In this document: positions 17,870 to 26,012 of the stretch, piece after piece
How positions within the stretch are numbered: the first letter of the stretch is position 1
Layout: each line of letters opens with the position of its first letter
NCBI RefSeq assembly: GCF_000266885.1
Contig: NC_018020.1
Coordinates: 3,100,001 to 3,164,000 of the forward strand
Direction: 5' to 3'
Length of the DNA stretch: 64,000 bases
DNA from: Turneriella parva DSM 21527
GTDB lineage: Bacteria; Spirochaetota; Leptospiria; Turneriellales; Turneriellaceae
Notes under the pieces: model-generated
The model's database searches: none
What the model was told of the DNA's origin: nothing
The model's input: only the letters and a program-made list of their open reading frames with translations
Program-made: the position numbers and the translations under genes

Positions 17870-19134
17870 TGCAGGTTATAGCCGAAGAAGAAGCTGATTT
17901 GCAGCTGGCGCGATACCATGTCGCGTGCCACATCGACCCCGAGCGCGGGTATCGTCATCTGGCTGAGGTACATACGCACACCGCCCCCCGGGCCCCAGAA
18001 GTAGGTTGCATTCTCCCGGTCGCGCGCAAATGCACCGGCGTCGACAAAGGCGATCGCGGCAAAAGTTACCCAAGGAAACTCGAACAACGCGTACTGGTAA
18101 TTGACTGCCGCAACGGTAAAGCGGTCGGCGGGTATTAAGAGTGCAGGTAAAGTGCGTGTGCCCTGCCAGCCACCGAGGCGCTGCTCGAGCACAGCGGGAT
18201 ATTCAGACCATTGGAATGAGTAAAGCAGTGACAGAAATTGTTTTCTGAATGGGCGGTAATGCCAGGCAGTGGCCGACGAGATTACGTGCAGCTTTTCACC
18301 TTGAGCAGCGACACCCTGTTCGAGATCGAGCGTCGATTCAAAACCCTGCTGAAAATATCCCTGCGGCACTATATCTGAATATCGGAACCTCGCTCCAAAA
18401 TTTAGATTCATTGCCGAGTTGACGGCAGGCGAATCGATAACCTGCGCAGAGCGCAGGCCCGCGAGCACCCCCAGAAACAGGTGGTGGCGAATTTCATAGA
18501 GGGTCGCACTTTGAAAATCGTGGCGCATCAGCGTGTAGCTGCGTGTCACAACTCCGGTGGTTGTGGCATCTTCAAGAAACACCCGCCCGGTCAGATAGCG
18601 CATCGTCGTCGAAAAACGGCTGTAGCCAATGTGCGGGTCGGTATACCCGGCGAGCGCCTGCCACCCGCGGTTCGAGATCAGCCCACCGATGACGCCCCCT
18701 TTGTTCTGGCCGAAAAGATTCGATTCGACGAGAAACGCGCCGCCAATTTCGGTGTCGCGGTATTTGACGTATACCGGCACGGGGTAAAGGCTCCACTTCT
18801 CTTTGACGAGAATCTGCAAATGGCATTCTGCCCGGCAGAGACCCCCGTCAGAAATTTCAGTGAGAGTTACCTGCTGCTCAGCGAAGATGCTGAGTCGCGC
18901 GACGCTGTCGCGGATTGAGTCGGTATCTATATTTTCAGCGCTGTCGCCTTCTTTTGCCGGTACGTACTGCAGCACAACCCGCATGTCAGTACGGTTCAGG
19001 CCTGAAACAGAGATCTTTTTTAGAGTACGGGGTGAATCCCCCTGGGGCGAAAGCGGCTTTACCCCGGCGCTAAGGGCGCAGCAGAATACCAGCGCACAGG
19101 CGAGCTTTGCGGGCAGAGCGCAACCGCACGTCAC
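17866..19134 (-). CDS. Small Omp85/BamA-like outer-membrane protein
   Basis: About 422 residues from GTG at 19134, which overlaps the upstream TGA as GTGA. A longer form from 19191 would overlap the neighbour by 60 bp and hide the signal peptide, so 19134 is chosen. After the signal (about 8-25, LPAKLACALVFCCALSAG) comes a single POTRA-like domain (about 35-115, with LKKISVSGLNRTDMRVVLQYV and ending HLQILVKEKWSLYPVP). The remainder alternates amphipathic strands up to VSRQLQISFFFGYNLQ, as in D15/bacterial surface antigen barrels. It has far fewer POTRA domains than BamA (five) or TamA (three). It probably assembles or exports a specific envelope component made with its operon partners. Confidence 0.72.
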   Translation of the reverse strand: MTCGCALPAKLACALVFCCALSAGVKPLSPQGDSPRTLKKISVSGLNRTDMRVVLQYVPAKEGDSAENIDTDSIRDSVARLSIFAEQQVTLTEISDGGLCRAECHLQILVKEKWSLYPVPVYVKYRDTEIGGAFLVESNLFGQNKGGVIGGLISNRGWQALAGYTDPHIGYSRFSTTMRYLTGRVFLEDATTTGVVTRSYTLMRHDFQSATLYEIRHHLFLGVLAGLRSAQVIDSPAVNSAMNLNFGARFRYSDIVPQGYFQQGFESTLDLEQGVAAQGEKLHVISSATAWHYRPFRKQFLSLLYSFQWSEYPAVLEQRLGGWQGTRTLPALLIPADRFTVAAVNYQYALFEFPWVTFAAIAFVDAGAFARDRENATYFWGPGGGVRMYLSQMTIPALGVDVARDMVSRQLQISFFFGYNLQ

Positions 19135-20180
19135 GTGTGGTGGTCCAGCGCCTTGCGCAACCGGCGCAGAAAATATTCCCGGTTCAGCCATTCGACGCCC
19201 GAGTGAATACTTTCGCGCTCGGGTCGGAGTTCGCGGTAACTGCGCACCAGATAAAGAATTTCTTCGGCCGAGCCGGTACGCAGTTCATGGCCGAGATCGG
19301 TGTCGTGCAGAAATTCATGCATGCCCTGCGATGGGTGTGCGATGACCGGTACGCCTGCTTTGAGTGCAGCCAGACCCAGATGATCGAGTTCGCGTGTTTC
19401 ACCGAGAATCAGCGCTTTCGCGCCGCCCAGATAATATGCCTTCTCTGAATTCGAAATTTTACCCGTATAGAAAATGTTGTCGGGTTTCAGTTCTTTCAAC
19501 AGTTTGTCGGGTTTTTCTTCTGCCATAATCACGAGTTTGTCGGTCACGCACGAAAACAGGTGCACGAGCGCAGGCAAATCGGTGGCTTCGGTCGCCAGAA
19601 AATATTCGGCTTCGGCGCTTGTGTCCGGGAAAAACAGTTCACCGTCGACGAGCGGATAAGCGAGTGGCACTTTCTGCCGCGTCAATGCGGCGAGTGTCGC
19701 GCGCAAAGCGTAGTTGGCGGCGATTGTCAGGTCGACCCCCATGCTGTATTCGAGGTCGATTTCTTGCAGCCGCAACAGTTCGGCGGTTCTCGGGGCGTTC
19801 AGCGCCTCAACGTCGACGCGCCACAGATAGGGTAAGAGGTCGTGCTGGTAGGCGATGATTCGCGTCGTCGCCGATTTTTCACGGCGCAGGTGTTTCAGGT
19901 AACCGCGCGTGTTTACGAAGACGAGGTCAAAATCATCAATGGGTATCAGTGCTTCAGCGGCGATCAGCTCTTCGAGGTTCTCGAATGCCTTGCGCGCGAA
20001 GCGCGAGGCGTAAAATTCGACATGGCGGTCTCGTAGCACGGCAGGCACGCTGCGCTCGAGATTCTTGAGAAAACCTACCTGCGCCTGCGGAAAAAGTTCG
20101 AGCAACGCAAAAAAAGACGGATTGAGCAGGTCGTTCTCTGCGTACCAATCTTGCAACAATAACACCCGCTTTTCAGGCAC
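19131..20180 (-). CDS. GT-B fold glycosyltransferase (GT4-like)
   Basis: A 349-residue cytosolic protein starting at GTG. The C-terminal half has the GT4 pattern: a nucleotide-sugar region DNIFYTGKISNSEKAYYLGGAKALILGETRELDHLGLAALKAGVPVIAHPSQG (about 233-285), containing the E-x7-E-like segment that contacts the donor, and a final RNL-type helix WLNREYFLRRLRKAL. The N-terminal half (acceptor side) has YxxDxxPYLWRVD and no DxD motif, as expected for GT-B enzymes. Donor and acceptor cannot be read. It is the first gene of the operon with the Omp85-like barrel, SpsG-like protein and CapA-like protein, suggesting an envelope-glycan role. No lipid-linked oligosaccharide genes are nearby. Confidence 0.75.
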   Translation of the reverse strand: MPEKRVLLLQDWYAENDLLNPSFFALLELFPQAQVGFLKNLERSVPAVLRDRHVEFYASRFARKAFENLEELIAAEALIPIDDFDLVFVNTRGYLKHLRREKSATTRIIAYQHDLLPYLWRVDVEALNAPRTAELLRLQEIDLEYSMGVDLTIAANYALRATLAALTRQKVPLAYPLVDGELFFPDTSAEAEYFLATEATDLPALVHLFSCVTDKLVIMAEEKPDKLLKELKPDNIFYTGKISNSEKAYYLGGAKALILGETRELDHLGLAALKAGVPVIAHPSQGMHEFLHDTDLGHELRTGSAEEILYLVRSYRELRPERESIHSGVEWLNREYFLRRLRKALDHHT

Positions 20181-20320
20181 AGAGGTATTTGCTCTGCGGC
20201 GAAGCGGCGCCGTAAAGCGAATACGCAGCCTGGGCTTTCAAAAAAGTAGTCGCTGTGACTCAGTTTCTGTCTATGAGCGCACACACGGCCTGCCTTCAGG
20301 CAGCAACCAGAGGAGACAAA

Positions 20321-21466
20321 ATGGCAAACGAATATGCAGATTACAAACCCGGTTTAGATGGCGTCATCGCCTGTATCACCAAACTCTCATTACTCGACGA
20401 AGCAAAAGAGCAGATCGTCGTGCGCGGCTACGACCTGATCGAGCTGATTCAGAAAACCTCTTATATCAAGGTTGCCTACCTGCTGATTTACAACAAGTTT
20501 CCGACCGATGCCGAGGCGAAGGCCTTTGAGCAGAAGCTCATGGATCAGGCTGAAATTCCGAACGAGATGTACGAAATTTTCAAACTTCTGCCCAAGAAGA
20601 CGCAGGCGATGGATGCTCTGCGCACCGGCATTTCGATTCTTGGTGGCTATGAAGAGCACGACTTTCTCATGGACACTTCTACCAAATCGAACGAAGAGAA
20701 GGCTCTCAAAATTCTGGCGAAAGCACCGACGATCGCGGTCAATAGCTACCGCGCGATCATGGGCCTGCCATTTGTCAAACCTGACAAGTCTATGGGTTAT
20801 TCAGAGAACTTCGTGCACATGATTAAAGGTTCGAAGCCGACTGCGGTTGAGACCGACACGCTCGACAAGATTCTCACCACGTATATTGAACACGAAATGC
20901 CGAATTCAACATTCGCTGTGCGCGTTGTCAGTTCGACGCTCTCTGATATATACGGTTCTTGTGCCAGTGCGGTTGCTTCGCTCAAGGGCCCCCTTCACGG
21001 TGGTGCCAATGAAGCGGCGATGCAGATGTTTCTCGAAGTCAACAAGACAGGCGGGCCTGCAACCGCTGAGAGCTACATCATGGGCAAACTCACGCGCAAA
21101 GACAAGATCATGGGCTTTGGCCACCGCGTTTACATGAAGAAATACGACCCGCGCGCATTTCTCATGAAAGACTATATCCCCAAGCTTGTCGACCAGCGCC
21201 CAGACGGCAAAGACCTCTATTCGATCTACCAGACTATTGAGAAAACGATGGCGCGTGAAAAAGGACTCTACCCGAACGCCGATTATCCGATCGCGCTTCT
21301 CTATTACCTCATCAACGTGCCCATCGACCTTTACACACCGATCTTTCTTTGCTCGCGCCTCGCAGGTCTCGTGTCGCACCACATCGAGCAGCACGAAAAC
21401 AACCGTCTGTTTCGCCCACGCGTCATCTACGAGGGAGCACGCGACCTTCATCCCCCAGAAAAATGA
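20321..21466 (+). CDS. gltA: Citrate synthase
   Basis: A 381-residue citrate synthase that condenses acetyl-CoA with oxaloacetate. The ATG at 20321 is chosen over an in-frame upstream ATG at 20255 because AGAGGAGA lies directly before it and the protein then begins as the family does. Catalytic features are GPLHGGANE (first His), MGFGHRVYMKKYDPRA (second His and Arg) and NADYPIALLYYLINVP (Asp region). Length fits the short type II-like form. The 140-bp gap upstream divides it from the divergent glycosyltransferase operon, and a short CTGCC/GGCAG hairpin sits just before the ribosome-binding site. A 2-methylcitrate synthase cannot be excluded by sequence alone. Confidence 0.92.
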   Translation: MANEYADYKPGLDGVIACITKLSLLDEAKEQIVVRGYDLIELIQKTSYIKVAYLLIYNKFPTDAEAKAFEQKLMDQAEIPNEMYEIFKLLPKKTQAMDALRTGISILGGYEEHDFLMDTSTKSNEEKALKILAKAPTIAVNSYRAIMGLPFVKPDKSMGYSENFVHMIKGSKPTAVETDTLDKILTTYIEHEMPNSTFAVRVVSSTLSDIYGSCASAVASLKGPLHGGANEAAMQMFLEVNKTGGPATAESYIMGKLTRKDKIMGFGHRVYMKKYDPRAFLMKDYIPKLVDQRPDGKDLYSIYQTIEKTMAREKGLYPNADYPIALLYYLINVPIDLYTPIFLCSRLAGLVSHHIEQHENNRLFRPRVIYEGARDLHPPEK

Positions 21467-21471
21467 TTCTG

Positions 21472-21506
21472 ATACTTACTTGTGCGCAAAGCGCACAAGT
21501 AAGTAT
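21472..21506 (+). terminator. Long perfect hairpin after gltA
   Basis: Arms ATACTTACTTGTGCGC and its exact complement, 16 bp each, with a 3-nt AAA loop, five bases after the citrate synthase stop. Stability would be very high. The downstream sequence (TAGTTCTCG) lacks a T tract, and the next start codon (GTG at 21515) comes eight bases after the stem, so the hairpin could also limit translation of the transporter gene. Confidence 0.55.
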
Positions 21507-21514
21507 TAGTTCTC

Positions 21515-22456
21515 GTGAATCGCTTAACCCAACTCTTTCCTTTAATCGCCGGCTCAGCAAGTGCGATGGCGCTTGTATATCCGGCGATTTTTACATGGTT
21601 TGGGCCGCTGCACATCAAAATTGCGCTCGCCTTCATCATGTTCTTTACGGGGCTTGGTCTCACGGCCGCTGATTTCAAGCGCGTCGTGCGAAAGCCCGGT
21701 CAGGTTGCTACGGGTTTTTTTCTGCAATACACTATCATGCCGGCGCTGGGGTTTGCCACCGCGCTTGCCTTTTCTCTGCCCCCCGAAATTGCGGCAGGGC
21801 TCATTTTGGTCGCGTGTTGTCCGGGAGGCACAGCGTCGAATGTGATTACGTTTCTCGCAAAGGCGGATGTACCCCTTTCTGTTACCATGACCGCCGTTTC
21901 AACGATTGCCGCAGCAGTTCTGACGCCGGCGCTTTCAGCCTGGCTGATTGGCGCCCGGGTGCCTGTCGATGCGGTCGCGATGACGCGCGACACGGCGCTG
22001 GTTATTCTGCTGCCGATAGCCCTGGCGCTCGGCGCCAGGCGTCTGCTTCCGCAAATTGCGCGCAGGCTTGAACACTCAGCCAACTTTCTCGCAGTCATCG
22101 CGATCACCCTCATTGTCGCTTCGATTATTGGCAGCTCGCGAACCGCGATTCTATCGGGTGGCCTCAGAATCATCGCGGCAGTCTTTACCTTACACGCTGG
22201 CGGCTTTTTATTAGGTTATCTGTTCGCGCGCCTGCTGCGAATACCTGAAGTTCAATGCCGTACCATCTCGATCGAAGTGGGTATGCAGAATTCAGGGCTA
22301 GGTGTCGTGCTTGCAACCAAACACCTCACAGCGCTTGCGGCTGTGCCGTGCGCGATCTCTTCGCTTATGCACAGCCTGATCGGCAGCCTCATTGCGGCAT
22401 GGTTTGCCAGAAGCGCCGTCACGCACGCGGGTGCGGCGGGGCGACCCGTCAATTGA
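21515..22456 (+). CDS. Bile acid:sodium symporter (BASS) family transporter
   Basis: A 313-residue membrane protein with about ten hydrophobic helices. BASS signatures are clear: GLGLTAADFKRV near residue 50, the CCPGGTASNVITFLAKADVPLSVTMT stretch around 100-125 (crossover and Na+ site region), and EVGMQNSGLGVVLATKH around 250. These transporters move organic anions such as bile acids, pyruvate or pantoate with Na+; the substrate here is unknown. It starts at GTG 21515, directly behind the gltA hairpin. Proximity to gltA and trhO is not informative of function. Confidence 0.9.
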   Translation: MNRLTQLFPLIAGSASAMALVYPAIFTWFGPLHIKIALAFIMFFTGLGLTAADFKRVVRKPGQVATGFFLQYTIMPALGFATALAFSLPPEIAAGLILVACCPGGTASNVITFLAKADVPLSVTMTAVSTIAAAVLTPALSAWLIGARVPVDAVAMTRDTALVILLPIALALGARRLLPQIARRLEHSANFLAVIAITLIVASIIGSSRTAILSGGLRIIAAVFTLHAGGFLLGYLFARLLRIPEVQCRTISIEVGMQNSGLGVVLATKHLTALAAVPCAISSLMHSLIGSLIAAWFARSAVTHAGAAGRPVN

Positions 22457-22568
22457 GTAAGTACATTGCGTGACGCGCTGTCTCGCCCCCCGCATGCGCC
22501 CGTATTGGCTTCTGCCGAGGCCAAAGGCTTTTCAAATGGCACGCCACCGTAATCTGGTCAAAAAAGAG

Positions 22569-23588
22569 ATGCTGCATAACCGTTATAGCCGGCAAGATTT
22601 GCTGGCGCGGCTTGAACCGGTTAAGCGACGCACGCTCTCATTCTACCGTTACCTGCGTATTGAAGAGCCGCGCACGCTGCGCGACGAGCTCTATCGCGAG
22701 TGGAGTGCAATGGGTGTTTTGGGGCGCATCTATCTCGCGCATGAAGGCATCAATGCACAGTTAGCGGTGCCCGAAGAGCATCTGCAGAGTTTTAGCGCAA
22801 GCCTTGAGACACGGCCGGGGTTCGGTTCGATGCGGTTTAATCCCGGGGTTGAAGATAATGGAAATTCGTTTATTAAACTGACAATCAAGGTCAAACAGTA
22901 CATTGTCAATGATGGCTTGGGTGATTTTTCCATCGATGAAAAAGTCGCCGCGCCGCATCTGAAGCCGCTCGAATTCAACAAGGCTCTCGAAGAACCCGGC
23001 ACGATCGTCGTCGACATGCGCAACCACTATGAATCAGAGGTTGGTCGGTTTGAAAATGCCATTTGCCCCGACGTGCCGACGTTTCGCGAAGAGTTACCGC
23101 TCGTGGCTGAAATGCTGAAAGACAAAAAAGACGACAAGATTCTCATCTACTGCACCGGGGGCATTCGCTGTGAAAAAGCGGGTGCATATCTCAGAAAGCA
23201 TGGCTACAAGAACGTCTACCAGCTCGAAGGCGGCGTCATCAACTATGCGCATGCCGTGAAGAAAGAGCAACTGCCGTCAAAATTTAAGGGAAAGAATTTT
23301 GTCTTCGACGAGCGACTGGGCGAGCGTATCACCGATGATGTGCTTGCGAAATGCCATATCTGTGGCGCAGCCAGCGACCGGCAGCTCAACTGCGCGAACG
23401 AGGGCTGTCATGTACTCATGGTGCAGTGCGATGCCTGCGGCACTAGACTCAGTGATTGTTGCAGCGAAGAATGCCATCGTATCAGTCTCTTACCCGAAGA
23501 AGAGCGGCGTGCGCTGAGGCAGGCAGACCCGACTCTCAAAAACAAGACCTGGTTCAGCAAAAAAATACGCGTTCGCGCCCCGGCTTGA
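22569..23588 (+). CDS. trhO: tRNA uridine(34) hydroxylase (rhodanese-like TrhO/YceA)
   Basis: A rhodanese-domain protein that hydroxylates U34 of tRNA in the ho5U/cmo5U pathway. The N-terminal acylphosphatase-like domain shows LHNRYSRQDLL, FYRYLRIEEPR and LGRIYLAHEGINAQL, matching E. coli YceA. The rhodanese domain has the catalytic Cys in YCTGGIRCEKA. The C-terminal zinc-like part has CHICGAAS, CANEGC, CDACG and CCSEEC. ATG 22569 (339 residues) gives a start equal to E. coli YceA; in-frame ATG 22536 and the start at 22470 give longer N termini with no family resemblance. It is convergent with the next gene, five bases away. Confidence 0.92.
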   Translation: MLHNRYSRQDLLARLEPVKRRTLSFYRYLRIEEPRTLRDELYREWSAMGVLGRIYLAHEGINAQLAVPEEHLQSFSASLETRPGFGSMRFNPGVEDNGNSFIKLTIKVKQYIVNDGLGDFSIDEKVAAPHLKPLEFNKALEEPGTIVVDMRNHYESEVGRFENAICPDVPTFREELPLVAEMLKDKKDDKILIYCTGGIRCEKAGAYLRKHGYKNVYQLEGGVINYAHAVKKEQLPSKFKGKNFVFDERLGERITDDVLAKCHICGAASDRQLNCANEGCHVLMVQCDACGTRLSDCCSEECHRISLLPEEERRALRQADPTLKNKTWFSKKIRVRAPA

Positions 23589-23593
23589 TCGGC

Positions 23594-25039
23594 TTACATC
23601 GCGTTCAGGTCATTCAGCAGCGCCCGGGTATAGCCCCCAATAAACCGGCGGATGTCTTCTTGTACATGCTCATTGGGTCTGAATTTTTTAACCCAGATTT
23701 TCATGCCGATGCGAATAAAGCGATTCTCGAGAAATTCGGTAGAAGCCGAGGCATGCATCACGGCCTGGCCGCCGCGCTTTTTCCAGGCGATTTCGGCGCG
23801 GCTGCCTTCGCCATTATTGGCCTTGAACACCGTTTCGGTGAATGAATTCATCAGGGTCTGCAGGTCAGACGGAATCGACAGGTCAATCAGCCATGTCGGC
23901 AGAACTCCGAACAGCGCGCCTGAAACCTTGCCCTCGGGCATGTGCGTCAGTTTCGCGAAAAAAGAAAGGTTCTCGTTATTCGTCGTGTAGCGCAGGTAGG
24001 CGCCGATGTTGCCGGTGTTGATCTTGAGGCCGTGCACATTGACGAAGAGATTAAACGACAAATAGAACTTTCGGTCATTGATACCGCTGAAAGAGATGGC
24101 GTCGGCAAAGGCCGGTGTCTGGTCTTTGTTCATCGGCAATATTTTGCCGCCTGCCGTGTTGAACGCGAGGTAAAACTCTTCGGTCTGCGCGTTGATCACG
24201 AACGAAGACAGGTTGCGCCCTTTGGTGTCGCTGGTATAAATCTGCAGCACGAACAGATTACGTATGTTCTTCATGAACTTTTTGAACTGCGGAAAATCGT
24301 TTTCCAGCGCGTTCATTCTGAATTTGCCGCGCATCGCGATCTCGGTGTAGCTCTTGCCGCCCGATGAGCGCGGCGTGCCGATGCTCTTGAGCTCCACATA
24401 TTTGCAGAAGAGGGCAGCCGACTGCGGCAAATCGGCTGCGGCCTGGTCGACCACCGGGCGAAAATCACCGGTGATTTCAGGGCAGAGTGCCGACCCATTG
24501 GCGCGCAGCGTTTTGATATTTTCTGCATCCACAACGCGCAGAATATTCTCAATGAGCCGCGCCATCGCCTGTGCGTCGAATTTTTTCAGGGCCGCATCGA
24601 AGTCGAGCTGCGCCGTGTACGTGCGCTTGCTGTCGAGGTCGTTCTGCCGCATGCGGTATTCGGCACGCGCATTGCCGAGCGCAGAATAGTCGGTGGGGTC
24701 GGGGTTCAGCGCCACCTGGTAGTTCGTACCCGTGTTTCGGCCATTCAGCGTGACGCTGCGAAAGCCGCCCTGCGTCGGCTGCATATACGGGCTGTTGTAG
24801 ATGCGCGCGAAGTCGAAGTCTTCGAGCGCATCGTTCATGAAGCTGAAAAACTGCTTCGCATTTTGGTCGTACTGCAGTTTTTCACTCATCAGGTGCAGCA
24901 CAGTCACAAGATCGCGCGCGAGCGGGGCCCCGGTGTTGCCCGGGCCCATGGACTTCACGGCATCTTTGAACGTGGCGGCCGAACCGATAGTCGCAAGGCC
25001 GAGCAGCAGCAGGCCCGAAAGCGGGGTCAAAATTCGCAT
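23594..25039 (-). CDS. Secreted hypothetical protein, ~480 residues
   Basis: From ATG 25039 the protein has 481 residues and begins with a clean signal peptide (MRILTPLSGLLLLGLATIGSA, then ATFKD). An in-frame Met 27 codons upstream would hide it. The mature sequence is an alternating charged/hydrophobic protein with few cysteines and no membrane helices. Recurrent beta-rich stretches include FYLSFNLFVNVHGLKINTGNIG and YLAFNTAGGKILPMN; I recognise no domain. It is likely periplasmic or surface-exposed and may be a lineage-specific family. It is convergent with trhO and preceded by a 180-bp gap shared with the divergent bfd gene. Confidence 0.7.
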   Translation of the reverse strand: MRILTPLSGLLLLGLATIGSAATFKDAVKSMGPGNTGAPLARDLVTVLHLMSEKLQYDQNAKQFFSFMNDALEDFDFARIYNSPYMQPTQGGFRSVTLNGRNTGTNYQVALNPDPTDYSALGNARAEYRMRQNDLDSKRTYTAQLDFDAALKKFDAQAMARLIENILRVVDAENIKTLRANGSALCPEITGDFRPVVDQAAADLPQSAALFCKYVELKSIGTPRSSGGKSYTEIAMRGKFRMNALENDFPQFKKFMKNIRNLFVLQIYTSDTKGRNLSSFVINAQTEEFYLAFNTAGGKILPMNKDQTPAFADAISFSGINDRKFYLSFNLFVNVHGLKINTGNIGAYLRYTTNNENLSFFAKLTHMPEGKVSGALFGVLPTWLIDLSIPSDLQTLMNSFTETVFKANNGEGSRAEIAWKKRGGQAVMHASASTEFLENRFIRIGMKIWVKKFRPNEHVQEDIRRFIGGYTRALLNDLNAM

Positions 25040-25105
25040 AGTCTGTAGCGCGCATTCGGTCGAGGCGGGTGAAAAGCAAAAAACAGCCCCAAATTGCGTG
25101 CTCTG

Positions 25106-25123
25106 GCTACGGAATTCCATAGC
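25106..25123. repeat. GCTRYG-N6-CATAGC palindrome, copy 1
   Basis: GCTACG-GAATTC-CATAGC, a near-perfect 18-bp palindrome with one mismatched pair. Two more copies of the same design (33529-33546 and 33562-33579) lie inside the pabB coding region. This copy sits in the intergenic region upstream of the secreted hypothetical gene. Confidence 0.55.
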
Positions 25124-25198
25124 TACGAAATGGGCCAGGGCATGAGAAGCCAGAGGTATATGAGGATAGAGAAAAAGGCGAAAAGGCTTGACGGCAAG

Positions 25199-25213
25199 TG
25201 AGAACTATTCTCA
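25199..25213 (+). promoter_or_regulatory. Fur-like operator upstream of bfd
   Basis: TGAGAACTATTCTCA is a 15-bp inverted repeat (TGAGAA/TTCTCA) matching the 7-1-7 Fur box core TGATAATNATTATCA at most positions. It ends seven bases before the bfd ATG at 25221, with TTGACG (25188-25193) upstream as a possible -35. Iron-dependent repression of the ferredoxin gene is the natural reading; other Fur-family regulators (PerR, Zur) cannot be excluded. Confidence 0.6.
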
Positions 25214-25220
25214 TTAGCTC

Positions 25221-25436
25221 ATGATCATTTGCTCATGCGCGAATATCAATGACCGCAAGGTCAAGCAGGCGCTCGCCTGTGGCGCCCGCACTCTGAGCGA
25301 CGTGCAGGCCGAACTGGGCGTGGCGATGGGGTGTGGCAGCTGCCGTGATGCCGTGCAAGATGAAATTTCACGCCATTACGGGGGCGCGGCCGGTGTTGCC
25401 CCGGCCTACAGTGGCGAGCTTGCTCCGTCTGTCTGA
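25221..25436 (+). CDS. bfd: Bacterioferritin-associated ferredoxin-like [2Fe-2S] protein
   Basis: A 71-residue protein of BFD type. Cys4 and Cys6 (CxC) and Cys38 and Cys41 (CxxC, GCGSC) are spaced as in Bfd, which binds one [2Fe-2S] cluster and delivers electrons to bacterioferritin to release stored iron. The start ATG 25221 is close to a Fur-like box, consistent with induction under iron limitation. No bacterioferritin gene is in the window. The C-terminal tail (about 55-71) is low-complexity Gly/Ala/Pro. Confidence 0.88.
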   Translation: MIICSCANINDRKVKQALACGARTLSDVQAELGVAMGCGSCRDAVQDEISRHYGGAAGVAPAYSGELAPSV

Positions 25437-25487
25437 AACCGGTTTTCGCCTTGTCCCACTTTCTGAGCCGCCTTCTCTGGCGGTGGC

Positions 25488-26012
25488 ATGATTCTCTCAT
25501 TTAAAGAAGTTGCTCCGAAAATTGCTGCCTCGGCGTATGTCGCGCCGGGCGCAGTGGTTCTGGGTGATGTCGAAATCGGTGAGCGCAGCTCAATTTGGTA
25601 TGGCTGCGTGGTGCGGGGCGACGTGCATTCGATACGTATCGGCAGCGACACGAACATTCAAGACGCGAGCGTCGTGCACGTTACGGGCGGCAAGTTTGCA
25701 ACCACCATCGGCAACCGCGTGACGATCGGTCACCGGGTGTTGCTGCATGGCTGCACGCTGCAAGACGACAGCTTCGTCGGTATGGGAGCGACGCTGCTCG
25801 ACGGGGTTGTCGTTGAACCGCTCGGTTTTGTCGCGGCAGGCGCGCTCGTGCCGCCGGGTTTTATCGTCAGGAGCGGCTGGCTCGCTCTTGGCTCGCCGGC
25901 GAAACTTGTTCGCGAACTGAGAGAAGAAGAGCGTGCAATGATCGAGCGCACCTGGCGCGGTTACGTCACGAACGCTGAACTGCACCGCACAGCAGCCAAA
26001 GAGGTGAAATGA
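25488..26012 (+). CDS. Gamma-carbonic anhydrase-like hexapeptide protein
   Basis: A 174-residue left-handed beta-helix protein. Hexapeptide repeats run from about 18 to 120 (VAPGAVVLGDVEIG, then IGSDTNIQDASVVHV). The three metal-binding histidines of gamma-carbonic anhydrases are in place at His64, His82 and His87 (VVHVTGG, IGHRVLLHGC), along with the GMGATLLDGV segment. These proteins may hydrate CO2 or bind related ligands; many lack measurable activity. The stop overlaps the next start by 4 bp (ATGA), so it is cotranscribed with the SRPBCC gene; bfd is 51 bp upstream. Confidence 0.9.
   Translation: MILSFKEVAPKIAASAYVAPGAVVLGDVEIGERSSIWYGCVVRGDVHSIRIGSDTNIQDASVVHVTGGKFATTIGNRVTIGHRVLLHGCTLQDDSFVGMGATLLDGVVVEPLGFVAAGALVPPGFIVRSGWLALGSPAKLVRELREEERAMIERTWRGYVTNAELHRTAAKEVK

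Noticed and set aside
25040-25220. A small ORF or RNA gene in the gap before bfd
   Set aside because: Apart from the 18-bp palindrome and the Fur-like box nothing conserved or structured was seen.
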